A stretch of 64,000 nt of DNA from Anisus vortex (GCA_949126835.1 OX421495.1:30685671-30749670); one strand, 5' to 3'. Numbered from the stretch's first letter, positions 11,501 through 23,288 are shown. A program made the numbers and translations. Notes: generated by a model from the letters alone, not told the origin.

Positions 11501-14210
11501 GAATCAGTACCTGAGCGACAGAACAGATATACGAGTGAGCCACTAGCTGAGCGACAGTGCAGATATACGAGTAATCCACTACCGGGCGACAGTTCAGATA
11601 TACGAGTGAGGCATTACCTGACGACAGTACAGATATACGAGTGAGTCAGTACCTAGGCGACAGTATAGATATACGAATGAGTCAGTATCTAGGCGACAGT
11701 ACAGATATACGAATGAGCCACTACCTGAGCGACAGTACAGATTGACTAGTAAGCCACTACCTTAGCGTCAGTTCAGATATACAATTTAGCCATTACCTGA
11801 CGACAGTACATATATACGAGTGAGTCAGTACCTAGGCGACAGTATAGATATACGATAGAGTCAGTATCTAGGCGACAGTACAGATATACGAGTGAGGACA
11901 GTGCAGATAAATAAGTGAGCCACTACCAGGCGACATTACAGATATACGAGTGAGGACAGTACAGATATACGAGTGAGGACAGTACATATATACGATTTAG
12001 GACAGTACATATATACGAGTGAGGAAAGTACAGATATACGAGTGAGGACAGTACAGTTATTCAAGTGAGGACATTACGGCTAAACGAGTGAGGACAGTTC
12101 AGATATACGAGTGAGAACAGTAAAGATATACGAGTGAGGACAGTACTTTTATACGAGTGAGGACAGTACAGATATACAAGTGAGGACAATACAGATATAC
12201 GAGTGAGGACTGTATAGATATACGAGTGAGGACAGTACAGATAAACGAGTGAGGACAGTACATATACAAGGGAGGACAGTACAGATATACGAGTGAGGAC
12301 AGTACAGATATACGAGTAAGGACAGTACAGATATACGAGTGAGGACTGTATAGATATACGATTGAGGACAGTACAGATATATAAACGAGGACAGTACAGA
12401 TATACTAGTGACGACACTACAGATATACGAGTGAGCCACTACCTGGAGACAGTACAGATATACGAGTGAGGACGGTACAGATATTCAAGTGAGGACATTA
12501 CGGCTAAACAAGTGAGGACAGTACAGATATACGATTTAGGACAGTGCATATATACGAGTAAGGAAAGTACAGATATACGAGTGAGGACAGTATAGATATA
12601 CAAGTGAGGACAGTACAGATATGCGAGTGAGGAAAATACAGATATACGAGTGATGACAGTACAGATATACGATTTAGGACAGTACAGATATACGAGTGAG
12701 GACAGTACAGATATACGAGTGGGGACAGTACAGATATATGAGTAAGGACGGTACAGATATACGAGTGAGGACAGTACATATATACTATTGAGGACTGTAC
12801 AGATATACGATTGAGGACAGTACAGATATAAGAGTGAGGACAGTACAGATAAACGAGTGAGGACAGTACATATATACGAGTGAGGACAGTGTAGATATAC
12901 GATTGAGGACAGTACAGATATATGAACGAGGACTGTACATATATATTAGAGACGACAGTACAGATATACGAGTGAGCGACTACCTGGCGACAGTACAGAT
13001 ATACGAGTGAGCCACTAACAGGCGAAAGTGCATTTATACGAGTGAGCCACTAACAGGCGACAGTGCAGATATACGAGTGAGCCACTACCGATCGAAAGTG
13101 CAGATATAAGAGTGAGCCACTAACAGGCGAAAGTGCAGATATACGAGTGAGCCACTAACAGGCGACAGTGCAGATATACGAGTGAGCCACTACCAGGCGA
13201 AAGTGCAGATATACGAGTGAGCCACTACCAGGCGACAGTGCAGCTATACGAGTGAGCCATTACCAAGCGACAATACAGATATACGAATGAGCCACTATCG
13301 GGCGACAGTACAGATATACGAGTGAGCCACTATCTGGTTACCGTACAGATATACGAGTGAGCCAGTACCGGGCGACAGTACAGATATACAAGTAAGCCAC
13401 TACCGATCGAAAGTGCAGATATACGAGTGAGCCACTACCAGGCGACAGTACAGATATACGAATTAGCCACTACCGATGTAAAGTGCAGATATACGAGTAA
13501 GCCACTATCAAGCGACCGTATAGATATACGAATGAGCCACCACCGGGCGACAGTGCAGATATACGAGTGAGCCACTGTCTGGCGACCATACAGACATACG
13601 ATTGAGCCACTACCTGGCGACAGTACAGATATTCGAGTGAGCCACTACCGATCGAAATTGCAGATATACGAGTGAGCCACTACCAGGCGACAGTACAGAT
13701 ATACGAGTGAGCCACTACCGATGGAAAGTGCAGATATACGAGTGAGCCGCTACTAGGCGAAAGTGCAGATGCACGAATGAGCCACTACCAGGCGACAGTG
13801 CAGATATACGAGTGAGCCACTACCAAGCGACAGTACAGATATACGAGTGAGCCACTATCTGGCGGCCGTACAGATATACAAGTGAGCCACTACCGGGCGA
13901 CAGTACAGATATACGAGTGAGCCACTACCGGGTGACAGTACAGATATACGAGTGAGCCACTACCGCTCGAAAGTGCAGATATACGCGTGAGCCACTACCA
14001 GGCGACAGTACAGATATACGAGTGAGCCACTACCGGGCGACAGTACAGATATACGAGTGAGCCACTACTGGGCGACAGTACAGATATATGAGTGAGCCAC
14101 TACCGGGCGACAGTACCGATATACGAGTGAGCCACTACCGGGCGACAGTACAGATATACGAGTGAGCCACTACCGGGCGACAGTACAGATATACGAGTGA
14201 GTCACTACCG
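2505..14210. repeat. 11.7-kb composite satellite array (23/35/36-bp related units)
   Basis: One continuous array whose units all contain gacagtacagatatacgag. Three unit lengths alternate in blocks: 36 bp (gtcagtacctgagc between cores), 35 bp (gccactaccgggc between cores) and 23 bp (gaggacagtac-type). Blocks of mainly 36-bp units lie at about 2.5-4.0, 7.7-9.9 and 10.8-11.9 kb. The 23-bp units lie at about 4.0-4.65, 5.9-6.55, 9.9-10.65 and 11.9-12.95 kb. The 35-bp units lie at about 4.65-5.8, 6.55-7.6 and 12.95-14.2 kb. The array is flanked on both sides by unique sequence and then by fragments of the same retrotransposon family. Many open stretches exist on both strands because the units rarely carry stops. 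I see no evidence of a gene. Confidence 0.96.
3980..7705. repeat. Tandem duplication of a 1.9-kb higher-order module
   Basis: Within the satellite, about 3980-5875 and 5879-7705 are near-identical in order and sequence, starting at the same variant (atagagtcagtatctaggcg). The offset is 1899 bp through the 23-bp block and falls to 1829 bp near the right end, consistent with loss of about two units in the second copy. Shared rare variants such as ggacagtacttttatac appear at matching places (about 4224 and 6130). Confidence 0.85.
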
Positions 14211-14924
14211 CTAATGATCCAGGGGGGGATTCAGGAGGTGGGGACAGAAGTGTAATGCATTGTTATATTGCTTTTTCTAATGCTTCAATCGAATCACTTT
14301 TAAAGCTAAAGGGAAAAAAAGATGTTCGTGTTTTCTTATTCATATAATTATCTCGTTGATAGATATAATAAATGTATTTTATAATACAATTCATATGATT
14401 TTTTTTACCATAATGGTTTGTGTTAAAGGCGACTCACAATTAGTTTATTAAACTTATTAAACGTATCTGTTTTTTATGAATCAGTTTACGTGGTCCATCA
14501 TTAGTAGCTCGGGGTGCCATGTCGAAGGGTTCGAATCCAAATAAACAGAACATAATATTTGTTTCTTAGAACTGCAGGGTGTCCCATGGGCGTTTAATGA
14601 AATCTTACATGAGTAAAAGTATCCCAGTGGGGCCCATTTATTCTAAATGGCCCATGAATCAACGAACATGGCATTAATTTAGGAAACGAAAAGGAGACCA
14701 TGCATTGTATTGGCCTCGCAATTCTCTTGTCACGAAACCCGATGGCTACTACTTTACTAGGCCTTTGAAACTACTGGATATAAAGGATACTTTATTTACT
14801 TAGATTTCATGTAATTGATAATCTGGTTTGAATTGATAATTTATGTTATATTCTTGACATCTTCCTTTTTATTCTAGGATGATATGGTCACATACAGACT
14901 ATTGTCATTAATTGTTTATTATGT
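14211..14924. other. Unique AT-rich spacer with a tRNA-like box B
   Basis: No open frame of note. A perfect Pol III box-B-like string, gggttcgaatcc, lies at about 14527-14538, downstream of tagtagctcggggtgcc. This could be the head of a degraded tRNA-derived SINE, but no body is recognisable. The rest is AT-rich. Confidence 0.4.
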
Positions 14925-15850
14925 ATGTGTCAAATACTCCAATAACTGTAAACTCAGGAGTTCCATAGGGAACTGTTCTAAGGCCCCTACTATTTCTAAT
15001 TTATATTAATGATCTACCAAATTGCATTAACACAGGAACAAAAGTAAGATTATTTGCCGATGATTGCATAATTTATAGAATAATAAAGACAAGAAAAGAT
15101 AGTGAACTTTTACAAAAAGACCTAGATGAACTACAAAAATGGGAATCAAACTGGAGTATGTCTTTTCATCCAGAAAAATGCCAACTAATAAGGAAAAATA
15201 AACAAATAATAACAAACTACTACATTCATGGCAAAGAAATAGCTCAAAATAACAATGCTAAGTATCTGGGAGTAATCATAAATGATAAGTTATTTTGGAA
15301 CCCTCATATTAATAAAGTAATTAAAAGATCAAACAAAACCTTAGGATTCATAAAAAGGAACTTTTACAAATGTAATAAGAATATAAAACTAAAATGCTAT
15401 CTCACATCAGATAGGCCTATACTAGAATATGCAGGATCTGTATGGGATCCATCAACTAAAGAAAACATTTAAAAAATTAGAACAAATTCAAAAAAGAGCT
15501 GCAAGGTTTATAACTAGTGACTAGTGAATATTCCCAACTGACAAGACTTTCACCATTAGTCAAATCACTAAACCTAGAAACACTAGAGGACAGAAGGGCA
15601 AAGAGTAAAGTAGTAATAATACATAAGGCATTAAACTCTAATTTAGAAATACAACCCAATAACAACCTGTTGCAAAGCTCAGATAAACATAAAGAAAAAA
15701 AACACTTTTCTTATTCCCTATGCGAGAACAAATGCATATAAGTACTCTTTCTTCTCGAGTGGCATTCGGGCATGGAATGGGTTGCCTGATCAAACCAGGA
15801 AAAACAGTAACTTAACATCATTTAAAACATCAATAAAAATGCAAGACTAG
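14925..15850 (+). pseudogene. Non-LTR retrotransposon RT, C-terminal half (jockey/CR1-like)
   Basis: 5'-truncated copy of a LINE reverse transcriptase, which in life would copy element RNA at the target site. Visible in order: S-G-V-P-stop-G-T-V-L (14954-14977, where the family has V-P-Q-G-T; TAG for CAG is one transition), P-L-L-F-L-I-Y-I-N-D-L-P, the catalytic F-A-D-D (15053-15064), W-S-M-S-F-H-P-E-K-C-Q-L, N-A-K-Y-L-G-V (about 15254-15274), W-N-P-H-I, R-P-I-L-E-Y-A-G-S-V-W-D-P, a frameshift near 15470, K-L-E-Q-I-Q-K-R-A-A-R-F-I, R-L-S-P-L-V-K-S-L-N-L-E-T-L-E-D-R-R, and the terminal A-W-N-G-L-P-D-Q-T ending at TAG 15848-15850. A short duplication near 15520 and another frameshift near 15755 also break it. 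The endonuclease domain and 5' part are missing. Same family as the 1.7-2.3 kb fragment but less damaged. Confidence 0.9.
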
Positions 15851-15930
15851 ACTCGGACCACGGATGAGCGTAGGACGCAATAATCTTCTTTATAGAAGGA
15901 GCGTCTGTAATGTATAAGAACTAATTGATC
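15851..15930 (+). other. LINE 3' UTR with stem-loop
   Basis: Directly after the RT stop there is a two-part hairpin: outer arms gacgc (15874-15878) and gcgtc (15901-15905), inner perfect stem cttct/agaag (15885-15889 and 15894-15898) with a TTAT loop. A 3' hairpin next to the end is known in several LINE clades as the RT recognition site. No 3' tail microsatellite is evident; the element end is placed approximately. Confidence 0.55.
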
Positions 15931-16838
15931 ATTCGTTAAATATAATGACATGACCAAAGTGATAAATATTTCTTTTTATTAGTATTCAAATAGTCGAAGT
16001 GTTTTAAAACTATTTCATTTATAAACAAGAAAATATTGTCAGTGAATTTTTAGAATTAGTTGAGTGTTATTACGACTAAAAAATATTTAATAAAGACTTT
16101 GAAAAAACTTTTCTTTAAATATTTGACAATTCAATTCAACGTCTAAAAAATGACATCCAGTTCATGTTAGTTTCTAACCATCTTTCTCTCACTATTTTTC
16201 TGTCTGTCGCTCTTTTTCTGTATCTTTCTCTCTCTCTCTCTATCCGTCTGTCTCTCCCAATGTTTCTCTCACACCCCATTCATTGTTCTGTTTGTGTATA
16301 CAAATGTCTATAATATAAATGTGGCCATGGAGATTGTATTAATAAATAAACATCATGCTCTAGTGAACTGAATATTAAACATTTTAAGCAATAAATCGAA
16401 AACACACAAAAACCCAGAAAACTATTTTTTATGTTCTAGAAAGAAATCAATTATTCATAACATGATTTCAGTACAAAACAAAGAAGCCTGGAATAATATA
16501 TTTTGTAGACTTCACGTTTTATTCTGACTTCTAAAAATTTTACAATTTTAATGTCTTTTTAATTTTTTCTTACGTTTAAGTCTAGATGATGGAAAACGTA
16601 TATTGTCTTATTAATCCTATCTACAGTGCTTTCAAAGATCATTGAAATATTATGCATAGCTATTAGTTAAAAACGTTCAATATTTTTATAATAAAAGTCT
16701 TTATATGTTAATAAACAATCTATAGTTGTAATAAGTACTTGATTGTGTTTTTTTTAATTTATTTAGTAAACATTAAACTAACAAACAAATTAGTTCCATG
16801 AACCAGGATTAAAAAATATATTACTGTATTCCAACTGT
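15931..16838. other. AT-rich unique DNA
   Basis: No coding potential seen. A short TC-rich stretch lies at about 16180-16255; the rest is AT-rich with many stops in all frames. Confidence 0.6.
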
Positions 16839-17460
16839 TTTAGATCCACTGTTTTGTAGAAGTATATCTGACCACTGGTTTGTAGAAGTCTACCTGACCA
16901 CTAGTTTGTAGAAGTCTACCTGACCACTGGTTTGTAGAAGTCTACCTGAGCACTAGTTTGTAGAAGTCTACCTGACCACTGGTTTGTAGAAGTCTACCTG
17001 ACCACTAGTTTGTAGAAGTCTACCTGACCACTAGTTTGTAGAAGTCTACCTGACCACTAGTTTGTAGAAGTCTACCGACCACTAGTTTGTAGAAGTTTAC
17101 CGACCACTAGTTTGTAGAAGTTTACCGACCACTAGTTTGTAGAAGTTTACCGACCACTAGTTTGTAGAAGTCTACCTGACCACTAGTTTGTAGAAGTTTA
17201 CCGACCACTAGTTTGTAGAAGTCTACCTGACCACTAGTTTGTAGAAGTTTACCGACCACTAGTTTGTAGAAGTCTACCTGACCACTGGTTTGTAGAAGTT
17301 TACCGACCACTAGTTTGTAGAAGTCTACCTGACCACTGGTTTGTAGAAGTTTACCGACCACTAGTTTGTAGAAGTCTACCTGACCACTGGTTTGTAGAAG
17401 TTTACCGACCACTAGTTTGTAGAAGTCTACCTGACCACTGGTTTGTAGAAGTTTACCTAA
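16839..17460. repeat. 25/26-bp minisatellite
   Basis: About 24 copies of accactagtttgtagaag followed by tctacctg (26 bp) or tttaccg (25 bp). The left half is mostly 26-bp units; from about 17060 the two types are mixed and towards the right they alternate fairly regularly, giving a 51-bp dimer. That dimer is divisible by three and leaves a minus-strand open stretch of about 113 codons, which I regard as a by-product. Confidence 0.93.
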
Positions 17461-18204
17461 CAACCCGACCTCTTCTGTTTGGCCCGATTGTCAAAACACA
17501 AACAAACAATGAAGAAAAAACAACAAAACAGAGAAGAAAAAACACACAATCCCATCCAATTATTCCTGGAAGTGATGTCTTGCAAAAATCAATGTTGTGG
17601 TGAAACTTGTTCTGACTTCTGTTAAGCCTGCTTTTAAAGTTTCCCACTCCCCCTCATTGAGAACTAGAAATGTTTGGCGTAGAGGCTGGAAGTGTACAGG
17701 GTCGTATCATTTGTATGAGAGGATTGAGGGCATTGGACATTCAAGGTGCAATAATTTGTCCTGCCATTAAACAAGGTCAAATTTTAAAGACCGTGATATG
17801 TAACTAGCAAAAAATGAACAAGTTTGTACTTAAGGTTTAAATTTACTCTACTTTCAGTTGGCATGTGTGAACAAATTATACTAGACTATCTTACAGTAAC
17901 ATACTATTTATAATAGTGTAAGTCGATGTAAAGCAGCAAGAAATAATATTACACGACAGAGACACGACTAAAGGCATGGCAAGAATCTAATAATAGCAAA
18001 CGTATTAAATTCACATAAATAGCTTAATAAGTAGACAGAAAGATATATTGATTGATAGATGTATAGAAACATATTAGAACTATGTAGATCTATATTTAAT
18101 TAAGAGGATAAATAGAGAGACAAAGATATATAGGTTAGAGTTATCTATCAATTAATGGAACCAGATAAACAAAAAGAAAATGCTACAGTGGCAGGTTAAT
18201 CCCA
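17461..18204. other. Unique spacer
   Basis: No gene recognised. Contains a poly-purine/A-rich patch at 17495-17545 and several runs of GATA-like sequence at 18035-18160. Confidence 0.55.
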
Positions 18205-19382
18205 TGTAGTTAGATACATACAAGTAGATTGCTTCATCTCAAGTCTCTCAGGTCTACAGCATGTTAGATACATACAAGTAGATTGCTTCATCTCAAGTCT
18301 CTCAGATCTACAGCATGTTAGATACATACAAGTAGATTGCTTCATCTCAAGTCTCTCAGATCTACAACATGTTAGATACATACAAGTAGATTGCTTCATC
18401 TCAAGTCTCTCAGGTCTACAGCATGTACAAGTTAGATACATACAAGTAGATTGCTTCATCTCAAGTCTCTCAGGTCTACAGCATGTACAAGTTAGATACA
18501 TACAAGTAGATTGCTTCATCTCAAGTCTCTCAGGTCTACAGCATGTACAAGTTAGATACATACAAGTAGATTGCTTCATCTCAAGTCTCTCAGATCTACA
18601 GCATGTTAGATACATACAAGTAGATTGCTTCATCTCAAGTCTCTCAGATCTACAGCATGTTAGATACATACAAGTAGATTGCTTCATCTCAAGTCTCTCA
18701 GGTCTACAGCATGTACAAGTTAGATACATACAAGTAGATTGCTTCATCTCACGTCTCTCAGGTCTACAGCATGTACACGTTATATACATACAAGTAGATT
18801 GCTTCATCTCAAGTCTCTCAGGTCTACAGCATGTTAGATACATACAAGTAGATTGCTTCATCTCAAGTCTCTCAGATCTACAGCATGTTAGATACATACA
18901 AGTAGATTGCTTCATCTCAAGTCTCTCAGATCTACAGCATGTTAGATACATACAGGTAGATTGCTTCATCTCAAGTCTCTCAGGTCTACAGCATGTACAA
19001 TTTAGATACATACAAGTAGATTGCTTCATCTCAAGTCTCTCAGATCTACAGCATGTTAGATACATACAAGTAGTTTGCTTCATCTCAAGTCTCTCAGGTC
19101 TACAGCATGTACAATTTAGATACATACAAGTAGATTGCTTCATCTCAAGTCTCTCACGTCTACAGCATGTTAGATACATACAAGTAGATTGCTTCATCTC
19201 AAGTCTCTCAGGTCTACAGCATGTTAGATACATACAAGTAGATTGCTTCATCTCAAGTCTCTCACGTCTACAGCATGTTAGATACATACAAGTAGATTGC
19301 TTCATCTCAAGTCTCTCAGGTCTACATCATGTACAAGATTGCTTCATCTCAAGTCTCTCAGGTCTACAGCATGTACAAGTCT
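18205..19382 (-). repeat. 54/60-bp minisatellite, open for 369 codons on the minus strand
   Basis: About 21 units of acatacaagtagattgcttc plus atctcaagtctctcagg and tctacagcatg. A 54-bp form and a 60-bp form (extra tacaag-like hexamer) are interspersed. Both lengths are divisible by three, so the minus strand stays open from 19305 to 18196 with a repeating M-K-Q-S-T-C-M-Y-L-T-C-C-R-x-E-R-L-E peptide in which x is Pro, Ser or Arg. No signal peptide, no non-repetitive flanking domain and no splice context is visible. Best read as a VNTR; a repetitive Cys-rich protein cannot be excluded from sequence alone. Confidence 0.92.
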
Positions 19383-19585
19383 TAGAAAAATATTTCTTTA
19401 GAGAATAACATTCAGCCGATGAAGATCAACGAATATATTTTATTTAACCAAATTGTGCAGACAGCACTAAGCCATTTCTTATATAAGCACTATTTAAGAA
19501 TTATAGATAATAAAACTACATTTAGTATATAAATATAATATAGAGTTGATTCTCCTTCTAAACTCGAAACATTAAAACGCTCGTG
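19383..19585. other. AT-rich spacer
   Basis: Short AT-rich unique stretch between two arrays; nothing recognised. Confidence 0.5.
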
Positions 19586-19830
19586 AGAAGTGTAGTTTGT
19601 GTAGATGTGTGTTAAATGTGCACGTGAGTGTGTATGTGTAGATGTGTATTAAATTTACATGTGAGTGTGAATGTGTATATGTGTATTAAATTTACACCTG
19701 TGTGTGTATGTGTAGATGTGTATTAAATTTACATGTGAGTGTGAATGTGTATATGTGTATTAAATTTACACCTGTGTGTGTATGTGTAGATGTGTGTTTA
19801 ATTTACACGCGAGTGTGTATGTGTAGATAT
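19586..19830. repeat. GT-rich minisatellite, first cluster
   Basis: Degenerate units of about 36-38 bp: tgtgtatgtgtagatgtg followed by tattaaatttacacgtgag. A dimer pattern (fully repeated ttaaatttacatgtgagtg...gtgaatgtgtatatgtg) is seen at 19650-19790. Related to the cluster at 20.55 kb. Confidence 0.85.
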
Positions 19831-20544
19831 TGTCATGTATATTGTTTTCCAAGTATTGGAACACACAATGTTTATTCCCCCCCCTCACTTTTTTCTCCCT
19901 AAACACGATTTTGTGGGCGGGGCTTAGTATTTCCGATTGCTTGACTTTTAGTACGAAGGCAAAAGATTCTAGGTAATGTTGGGATTCTGTGTTGACCTTG
20001 AATTCTCGGAGTGTCTGGGAATGGCTTATTATTGTCTGAGTAGGGGAGTTCCTATCGTTTTTGTTATGAGTTTTGTAATGATACCATTATTTTCACCCCT
20101 ACTAGTAATAGGTCTGTCGCTTGCACCACTTTAACAGTATTTAATGATTTGTTTGTCTGAAAGGCAGTGAGTTTCGAGATAATTTCTTTTGAGGACGCTT
20201 GTGTTTGCACTATTTTTTTCTAACTGTACATAATCTTAATATTGTATATATCATTGAACATATCACCGGAATTAAATTATCAACAACATTTACACTGAAG
20301 CTTCCTCGTCAAGTTACTATTCTATTGTGTTGTTTACAATACTATAATATTTATTTACTACTCTAACGTCAAGGAAAGGAACTGTTAGAACGCAAATCCT
20401 GAGTTTGTGCCCAGGACTATAAGGAGAGTTTGTGTAATACTGAAACATAAATAATAATAACTAAATTCTACCCTAGGACCAACGAGTATTATCAACAATA
20501 TCTACACGGCTCTGGCCACAAGGGGATTGTGGATGTAACAATAT
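19831..20544. other. Unique DNA between two related GT-rich clusters
   Basis: About 0.7 kb without open frames or recognised elements. It contains cccaggactataaggag and several AT-rich blocks. It either inserted into one ancestral array or separates two daughter arrays. Confidence 0.5.
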
Positions 20545-20692
20545 GTATTAAGATTTACACGTGAGTGTGTATGTGTAGATGTGTGTTAAATTTACACGTG
20601 AGTCTGTATGTGTAGATGTATGTTAAATTTACACGTGAGTGTATGTGTAGATGTGCAATAAATTAGTTTACATAAGTGTGTATGTGTGTGTT
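20545..20692. repeat. GT-rich minisatellite, second cluster
   Basis: Three to four units of the same type as 19.6-19.83 kb (ttaaatttacacgtgagt and gtatgtgtagatgtg). Confidence 0.8.
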
Positions 20693-20993
20693 CAGAGCCA
20701 CAACTCCCCTGCGACTCTTGCTGGCAAGCATTTAAATTTAATTTTGCTTGCAAGAATTGAAGCTGTAATGGACAAAAAGAATGTGTAAGAATTGTGTTGG
20801 CAAAGTTCTGGATATAGCCCCATGCCCCTCACAGTCTTAGGAAATGGTTACTAATAACGCATTCGGGCTGGTCCCTTACATGAAATTTCATTTTAACCAT
20901 CAGGTGCGAATTTGTTTTTAAGCAATAGATCTTCAGGACAATAATGTTGGTTTCTCTATCCAGATAGACTAAACCATTGGGTAGTTTATCTAT

Positions 20994-21110
20994 GTCTAAG
21001 TATTGTTTCTGGGTATTGACGCAAGTCTAAATGTCTAAGTATTGTTTCTGGGTATTGACGCAAGTCTAAATGTCTAAGTATTGTTTCTGGGTATTGACGC
21101 AAGTCTAAAT
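20994..21110. repeat. Perfect 39-bp triplication
   Basis: Exactly three consecutive copies (117 bp) of a 39-bp unit starting gtctaagtattgtttctggg, with no difference between copies by eye. Looks like a newly formed minisatellite. Confidence 0.95.
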
Positions 21111-22070
21111 GATATTGTCATGTCTTATCAAGATGACGGATAGTCTCCCCTCCTTTAATCTTGGCCCTGGCTTTGACATAATATGCTTGTCAAAACAAGA
21201 CTTTCTGTAGTTATATCAACCTCCCCCCCTGCTATGAACATTTGAATTTGACATGTTAACAATGAAGTACTGCTGCGATGTGATTGGTTTACAAGTAGAG
21301 ACAATTGAACATATAAAACAACAACACATCTAACTAACTCATTCTAAGGGTTTTTTTATTTTAACTAAGCGTCATGTTAATGTGTTAAAGCTAACTAACT
21401 TCAAACATTAAACGCTCTAACTATAAACATAAATCAAATCCCCAAGCATCAACCTTAAAAAAAAAATCAAACCTACATAGACATAATATATAACAAAAGT
21501 TAAAAAGTATGATTTTTTAAATTCCTGTACGTGCTGCACAACTAAAGAACAAAAAAGTACCATCGTTGTTTTGTGAACTTTTAATAGTATATAACTTAAA
21601 TAAAACGTATGTTAAATGTAAATTCGTATTATAATACATGTTCCGAGGTAAAGTGCTTTACATTCATGACATGATTTTCATGAATGTATATATATATATA
21701 TTATATATTGTTAAGCCAACTTCCTGTGTGAATGTGTTGCCTAACTACACACCCCCCCCACACACAAACATACACAAACATACACCCCCACCCCCCACGA
21801 CGGTAAAAAGATCATGGCGCCTACTATTGACAAATAGCGCCTTGAAGTTCTTGTTTAATCAAGGATCTAATACACCCGGTCATGAGAAGATATCAATTCA
21901 CTGTAGTGTGTACGCAGTTGCCTACAATGTACGATTTCATTATCAGTATTGATATGTACTACATGTATATTATAGGGCGAATGTAGATTCGACTTTGACA
22001 ATATCGATCTAGTCCCAATCTTATGTATGTATGACGGTGTTTTTGTTATTAAAGATAAAACCACACATAA
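21111..22070. other. Unique DNA with C-rich tracts
   Basis: No gene recognised. Contains AT-rich DNA, a (TA)n run near 21689-21710 and C/CA-rich tracts at 21750-21800. Confidence 0.55.
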
Positions 22071-22077
22071 ATTCGGC

Positions 22078-22180
22078 GTCAGACATTATAATAGGACACT
22101 ATATGGGGACAATAAAATAGGACACTATAAGAGGGCATAATTGAGGACACTGTATAAGGACATTAATTGAGGACATCATA
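22078..22180. repeat. Short degenerate repeat around ggacactata
   Basis: Four to five loosely spaced copies of aggacactata-type sequence with ttgaggac variants, about 20-25 bp apart. Confidence 0.5.
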
Positions 22181-22477
22181 TTATGAGTGTATTGTCCAGT
22201 GTCGCAAGCTTCATTCACTGTTTGTTCCTAAACTTTCTAAAACAAAGAACGAAAATAAAGAATACTTAAGCTGATGGTGTGGAATAATAAGTCAACATAT
22301 TGATAATAATGACTATGCTTTATTTAGCACGTGCTCAGTCTGCTCTATTTCGACAATACAGTTACAGCAATTAGGAAAAGGAAAGGGGGGGGGGGACACC
22401 AGATACAAATACACGTCTTTGAACTTCTTTAAAGGATTCTTTTGTCCCAAACATTGAGTGTCTGAGGCTCCCCTATA

Positions 22478-23288
22478 CTTCTGACAGGACAGTTGAACAA
22501 AAGTCAACACATTGATACATCTAACAGGATAGATGAAAATAAGGCAACACAATTATAAATCTGACAGGATAGATGAGCAAAAGTCAACACATTGATATTT
22601 CTGACAGGATAGATGAACAAAAGTCAACACATTGATACATCCAACAAGATAGACGAACAAAAGTCAACACATTGATACATCCAACAGGATAGATGAACAA
22701 AAGTCAATACATTGATACATTTTTCATAGATGAACAAAAGTCAACATATTGATACATCCAACAGGATAGATGAACAAAAGTCAATACATTGATACATCTA
22801 ACAGGATAGATGAAAAAAAGTCAATAGATTGATACATTTGACAGGATAGATGAACAAAAGTCAATACATTGATACATTTGACAGGATAGATGAACACAAG
22901 TCAACACATTGATACATCCAACAGGATAGATGAACAAAAGTCAATACATTGATACATCTTACAGGATAGATGAACAAAAGTCTATACATTGATACATCTT
23001 ACAGGATAGATTAACAAAAGTCAACACATTGATACTTCTGACAGAATAGATGAACAAAAGTCAACACATTGATACATCTAATAGAATAGATGAGCAAAAG
23101 TCAACACATTGATACTTCTGAAAGATAGATGAACACAAGTCAACACATTGATACATCTGACAGTATAGTTGAAAAAAGCCAACACATTGATACATCCAAC
23201 AGGATAGATGAACAAAAGTCAACACATTTATACATCTGACAGGATAGCTGAATAGATGTCAACACAATGATACATCTGACAGGGGTGA
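22478..23288. repeat. 40-bp minisatellite
   Basis: About 20 copies of a 40-bp unit: acaggatagatgaacaaaag then tcaacacattgatacatctg. Copies are moderately diverged, and one unit at about 22720 is shortened. Confidence 0.95.

Noticed and set aside
2505..14210. Many 60-160 codon frames on both strands (S-D-S-T-D-I-R-V-S-H-Y-L and similar)
   Set aside because: Shadows of the satellite. They appear in several frames at once on both strands and start and stop wherever unit length changes.
2505..14210. CRISPR array
   Set aside because: Repeats are contiguous related units without unique spacers of constant length, in a clearly eukaryotic setting with SINEs and LINEs.
14527..14538. tRNA gene suggested by gggttcgaatcc
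   Set aside because: No cloverleaf can be drawn around it: no matching acceptor or anticodon stem. Kept only as a possible SINE remnant.
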